DNA of 5,449 nt from CAZMUN01 sp964569815 (GTDB lineage: Archaea; Iainarchaeota; Iainarchaeia; Iainarchaeales; GCA-2688035), in NCBI GenBank assembly GCA_964569815.1, contig CAZMUN010000051.1, forward strand, positions 1 to 5,449, in the 5' to 3' direction. The translations under genes and the position numbers were made by a program. The notes under the pieces were generated by a model that ran no database searches, was not told the origin of the DNA, and worked only from the letters and a program-made list of their open reading frames with translations. Below, in pieces: positions 3,405 to 5,449 of this stretch. Position 1 is the stretch's first letter. Each line of letters begins with the position of its first letter.

Positions 3405-5449
3405 ATGGAAAAGAAAAGCATCCTTGGTTTTCTGAAAAGCAAAGCATTTGAGGCGTTTTCAGGAAGCAAAAAAGAAGAGAAGGCGCTTAAATCAGGTGAA
3501 ATTTCCCTTATAAAAACAAGCAAAACCACAAATAGGTTATGTATAAGAAATTGCTTGTTTTTGGCTTTTGTTGGCCTTGTTCTGCTTTCCCTGCCTTTTG
3601 CTTTTGCCATTTCCGAAACAATTCAGGTTCAGGGCAAGCTCACAGATGCGCAGGGAAACGCTCTGACCGGAAACCATGGCTTTGCTTTTGAAATCTATGA
3701 CAACAACGTTGGAGGAAGCCTTTTGTGGGCAGAAACCCACAGCATAACGGCAGCAAACGGTGTCTTCACCGCAACCTTGGGCGACATAAACACTGCTACT
3801 TACCTCAACTCAGTTGACTTCAACTCACAAACCTGGCTCAGCATCCTTGTTAACGGCACAAGGCAAAACCCCATGGTAAAGCTTGGCTCTTCTCCATCTG
3901 CCTACAGCGCAAAACACGCCTATGGCGGAGACAGCAACTTTGCAAATGTTGGTTTGAGCAACAACCTATACGGTTCTGGCTTGATTGTTGGAGACAAGTT
4001 CAAGTGTGATGATTGCACAGCAAGCGGAACAGCAAGCACAGCAATGGGCTATAATACAACAGCAAGCGGAAGCCAAAGCACGGCAACGGGCTACAGCACA
4101 ACAGCAAGCGGAAACTATAGCACGGCAATGGGCAAGGAAACAACAGCAAGCGGATATTACAGCACGGCAATGGGCTTATACACAACAGCAAGCGGAAACG
4201 CAAGCACGGCAATGGACTATAACACAACAGCAAGCGGAATAGGAAGCACAGCAATGGGACAAAGCACAACAGCGTTCGGAAACTACAGCACGGCAATGGG
4301 TAACAGAACAACAGCAAGCGGAGACTACAGTACGGCAATGGGCGACAACACAACAGCAAGCGGACACGCAAGCACAGCAATGGGCTACTATTCCAACTCA
4401 GCAGGACAAGGAAGCCTTGCAGCAGGCTACGGAGCAAGCGGAAAAGGACCATTCGCAATAGGAGACGGAGCAATCGCACTAGGATACTCAGACACAAACA
4501 TGATAGCAGGCGACGAGGCAGCAGACAAAGGAGCAATCGCACTAGGCTACAACGTACAAGCACTCGGAGAAGCCTCAGTAGCACTTGGCAAAAACATAAT
4601 CATAAGCAACCCAAACATGGTCGGCGTACACGACCTCAACGTAGCCAACGATGCAAACATCTACGGCGACCTAAACGTCTGGGGAAACATATACGGAGAC
4701 GGAAGCAATTTGACAGGCATCAGTGCAGGAGCAGACGTCAACGGAACAGACATCAGACCACAAAACGTATCAATAGACAACAATTTGATGGTAAGAGGCG
4801 ACAGCAACTTTGCTTCCTTGGAGGCAGACGCATACTATTCGAATGGAAACATTACCACAACAGGCACTGGGACATTTGGAGATATAACACTCCCACACGA
4901 TACTTCCGACCCATTTAAAATATACCAAGAAGGCACAAACTGGATTATAGACTTTGAAGAATCAGACGGAGATGATATGGGTTTGGTATTCAGGTCAGGC
5001 GCAGAAGAAATCTTAAAATTAGCAGAAGCCGCTGGGGGGTATGCTAGCGTGGCAATGGGAGAGAGCACAACAGCAAGCGGAGAAGCAAGCACGGCAACGG
5101 GCTATTATTCAAGGGCGGCTGGGCAGGGAGCAATCGCAGGCGGCTACGGCGCAAGCGGAAAAGGACCATTCGCAATAGGACAAGGCGCAATAGCACTAGG
5201 ATACTCAGACACAAACATGATAGCAGGCGACGAGGCAGCAGACAAAGGAGCAATCGCACTAGGCTACAACGTACAAGCACTCGGAGAAGCCTCAGTAGCA
5301 CTTGGCAAAAACATAATCATAAGCAACCCAAACATGGTCGGCGTACACGACCTCAACGTAGCCAACGACGCAAACATCTACGGCGACCTAAACGTCTGGG
5401 GCACAATCCACGGAGACGGAAGCAACCTAACAGGAATAAACAGTGACGT
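3405..5449 (+). CDS. YadA-head-repeat surface protein, 3' end beyond window
   Basis: The frame is open for 681 codons and cut by the right edge. Residues 1-49 are lysine-rich and polar; 50-68 form a hydrophobic signal or anchor segment ending in AFA, a plausible signal-peptidase site before Ile69. Residues about 70-172 resemble the beta-sandwich domain that opens many bacterial repeat-fibre proteins: IQVQGKLTDAQGNAL, then FEIYD, SLLWAETHSITAANGVF and PSAYSAKHA. A CDDC motif (201-204) precedes nine 14-residue repeats of the form TASGxxSTAMGxxT (205-330), typical of the left-handed beta-roll head of trimeric YadA-like adhesins. A degenerate head part (331 to about 410) carries an inserted loop near MIAGDEAADKGA, followed by NIYGDLNVWG and GDGSNLTGI (431-439), a motif common in fibre stalks. 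Residues 440-545 form a second stalk module with DMGLVFRSG; from 546 the head starts again. The likely role is adhesion or cell-surface display as a trimer. Target, anchoring and C-terminus are unknown; a tail-fibre-type chaperone domain or an anchor may follow. Bacterial or phage fibre ancestry is possible. Confidence 0.85.
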   Translation, partial: MEKKSILGFLKSKAFEAFSGSKKEEKALKSGEISLIKTSKTTNRLCIRNCLFLAFVGLVLLSLPFAFAISETIQVQGKLTDAQGNALTGNHGFAFEIYDNNVGGSLLWAETHSITAANGVFTATLGDINTATYLNSVDFNSQTWLSILVNGTRQNPMVKLGSSPSAYSAKHAYGGDSNFANVGLSNNLYGSGLIVGDKFKCDDCTASGTASTAMGYNTTASGSQSTATGYSTTASGNYSTAMGKETTASGYYSTAMGLYTTASGNASTAMDYNTTASGIGSTAMGQSTTAFGNYSTAMGNRTTASGDYSTAMGDNTTASGHASTAMGYYSNSAGQGSLAAGYGASGKGPFAIGDGAIALGYSDTNMIAGDEAADKGAIALGYNVQALGEASVALGKNIIISNPNMVGVHDLNVANDANIYGDLNVWGNIYGDGSNLTGISAGADVNGTDIRPQNVSIDNNLMVRGDSNFASLEADAYYSNGNITTTGTGTFGDITLPHDTSDPFKIYQEGTNWIIDFEESDGDDMGLVFRSGAEEILKLAEAAGGYASVAMGESTTASGEASTATGYYSRAAGQGAIAGGYGASGKGPFAIGQGAIALGYSDTNMIAGDEAADKGAIALGYNVQALGEASVALGKNIIISNPNMVGVHDLNVANDANIYGDLNVWGTIHGDGSNLTGINSD
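3552..3608 (+). other. Signal peptide / membrane anchor segment of the surface protein
   Basis: Residues 50-68 read CLFLAFVGLVLLSLPFAFA, a 19-residue hydrophobic stretch preceded by basic residues (Arg44, Arg48) and ending in an A-x-A cleavage signature. The preceding 49 residues make the n-region far longer than in an ordinary secretion signal. If the segment is not cleaved it would act as an N-terminal anchor with the repeat fibre outside; if cleaved, the mature protein begins at Ile69. Confidence 0.75.
4017..4394 (+). repeat. Nine tandem 42-bp (14-aa) YadA-type head repeats
   Basis: Repeats begin at 4017, 4059, 4101, 4143, 4185, 4227, 4269, 4311 and 4353, with no spacing change. The core ACAGCAAGCGGA recurs almost unchanged at the DNA level. 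Variation is concentrated in residues 5-6 (TA, SQ, NY, YY, NA, IG, NY, DY, HA) and 12-13 (YN, YS, KE, LY, YN, QS, NR, DN, YY). Exceptions are T for M in repeat 2, D for G in repeat 5, F for S in repeat 7, and S for the final T in repeat 9. Each 14-residue unit would make one turn of a left-handed beta roll. The array is coding, so it is not CRISPR. Confidence 0.92.
4353..4721 (+). repeat. Copy 1 of a 717-bp-spaced direct repeat (head end plus linker)
   Basis: This 369-bp unit covers the last perfect head repeat, the degenerate head part, the inserted loop and the linker up to GDGSNLTGI. It recurs at 5070-5438, exactly 717 bp (239 codons) downstream. Bases 4476-4651 (176 bp) match 5193-5368 with no mismatch, synonymous positions included. 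The outer parts have diverged, for example NIYGDG here against TIHGDG in copy 2, and GYYSNSAGQG against GYYSRAAGQG. Confidence 0.95.
4722..5039 (+). other. Stalk-like module between the two head copies
   Basis: Residues 440-545 of the surface protein separate the duplicated head units. Strand-rich text such as NLMVRGDSNFASLEADAYYSNGNI is followed by a short domain with FKIYQEGTNWIIDFEESDG and DMGLVFRSGAEEILKL, which reminds me of fibre-protein modules in phage tail and bacterial repeat proteins. GDSNFA (465-470) also occurs at 175-180 just before the first head, so each head is introduced by a related strand motif. This part uses more T-ending codons than the flanking head copies. Confidence 0.6.
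5070..5438 (+). repeat. Copy 2 of the 717-bp-spaced direct repeat
   Basis: This is the second copy of the unit at 4353-4721, in the same frame of the same gene. It begins with one clean head repeat (TASGEASTATGYYS), preceded by a partial repeat (SVAMGEST at 546-553 or so), rather than the nine-repeat array of copy 1. Bases 5193-5368 are identical to 4476-4651. The frame continues past the copy (INSD) to the window edge, so a further module may follow. Confidence 0.95.

Noticed and set aside
4017..4394. Regular 42-bp repeats that superficially resemble a CRISPR or satellite array
   Set aside because: The repeats are uninterrupted, a multiple of three, stay in the open frame that starts at 3405, and translate into a known head-repeat pattern.
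4000..4584. 194-codon open frame on the minus strand (and a related one at 5044-5301)
   Set aside because: It is a leucine/cysteine/arginine-rich low-complexity shadow of the repeat-coding strand; the two minus-strand frames share residues only because the underlying DNA is duplicated.

Overview
The window reads as part of an archaeal chromosome with four genes, all on the + strand. The archaeal assignment rests on a 248-residue PCNA-type sliding clamp, TATA-box-like promoter elements, and oligo-T terminator-like tracts. Moderate GC, very A-rich lysine/asparagine codon runs and short intergenic gaps would suit a small-genome (DPANN-like) archaeon, but no marker here fixes the phylum. Two other genes look bacterial in flavour: a type II pantothenate kinase and a surface protein with YadA-type head repeats. 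Lateral acquisition is therefore plausible.

Layout: (1) 54-800, DNA polymerase sliding clamp (PCNA), followed by two T8 tracts, the second behind a small hairpin. (2) 910-2493, an OPT-family membrane transporter, probably read from a leaderless or near-leaderless transcript. (3) 2490-3299, a type II (fumble-like) pantothenate kinase homologue that starts inside the transporter's stop codon, so the two genes form a translationally coupled pair. (4) 3300-3404, a promoter region with a TATA box, a perfect 8-bp inverted repeat and a strong Shine-Dalgarno. (5) 3405 to the right edge, one long open reading frame of 681 visible codons, cut by the end of the window. It encodes a secreted or membrane-anchored surface protein. 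Reading it in frame 3405 shows no stop anywhere in the 2045 visible bases.

The surface protein has, in order: a long basic N-terminal region, a hydrophobic signal/anchor segment, a beta-sandwich-like domain of the kind that opens many bacterial repeat-fibre proteins, a CDDC motif, nine tandem 14-residue YadA-like head repeats, a degenerate head part with an inserted loop, a stalk-like linker, and then a second copy of the end of the head plus linker. That second copy lies exactly 717 bp (239 codons) downstream, with a 176-bp stretch identical to the base.

The two most interesting points are the coupled OPT transporter-pantothenate kinase pair, which suggests salvage of pantothenate or a pantetheine-like compound in an archaeon, and the modular, recently duplicated trimeric-adhesin-like surface fibre in an organism that would have no outer membrane to hold a classical trimeric autotransporter. 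Both are inferences from family recognition by eye; no database search was possible.
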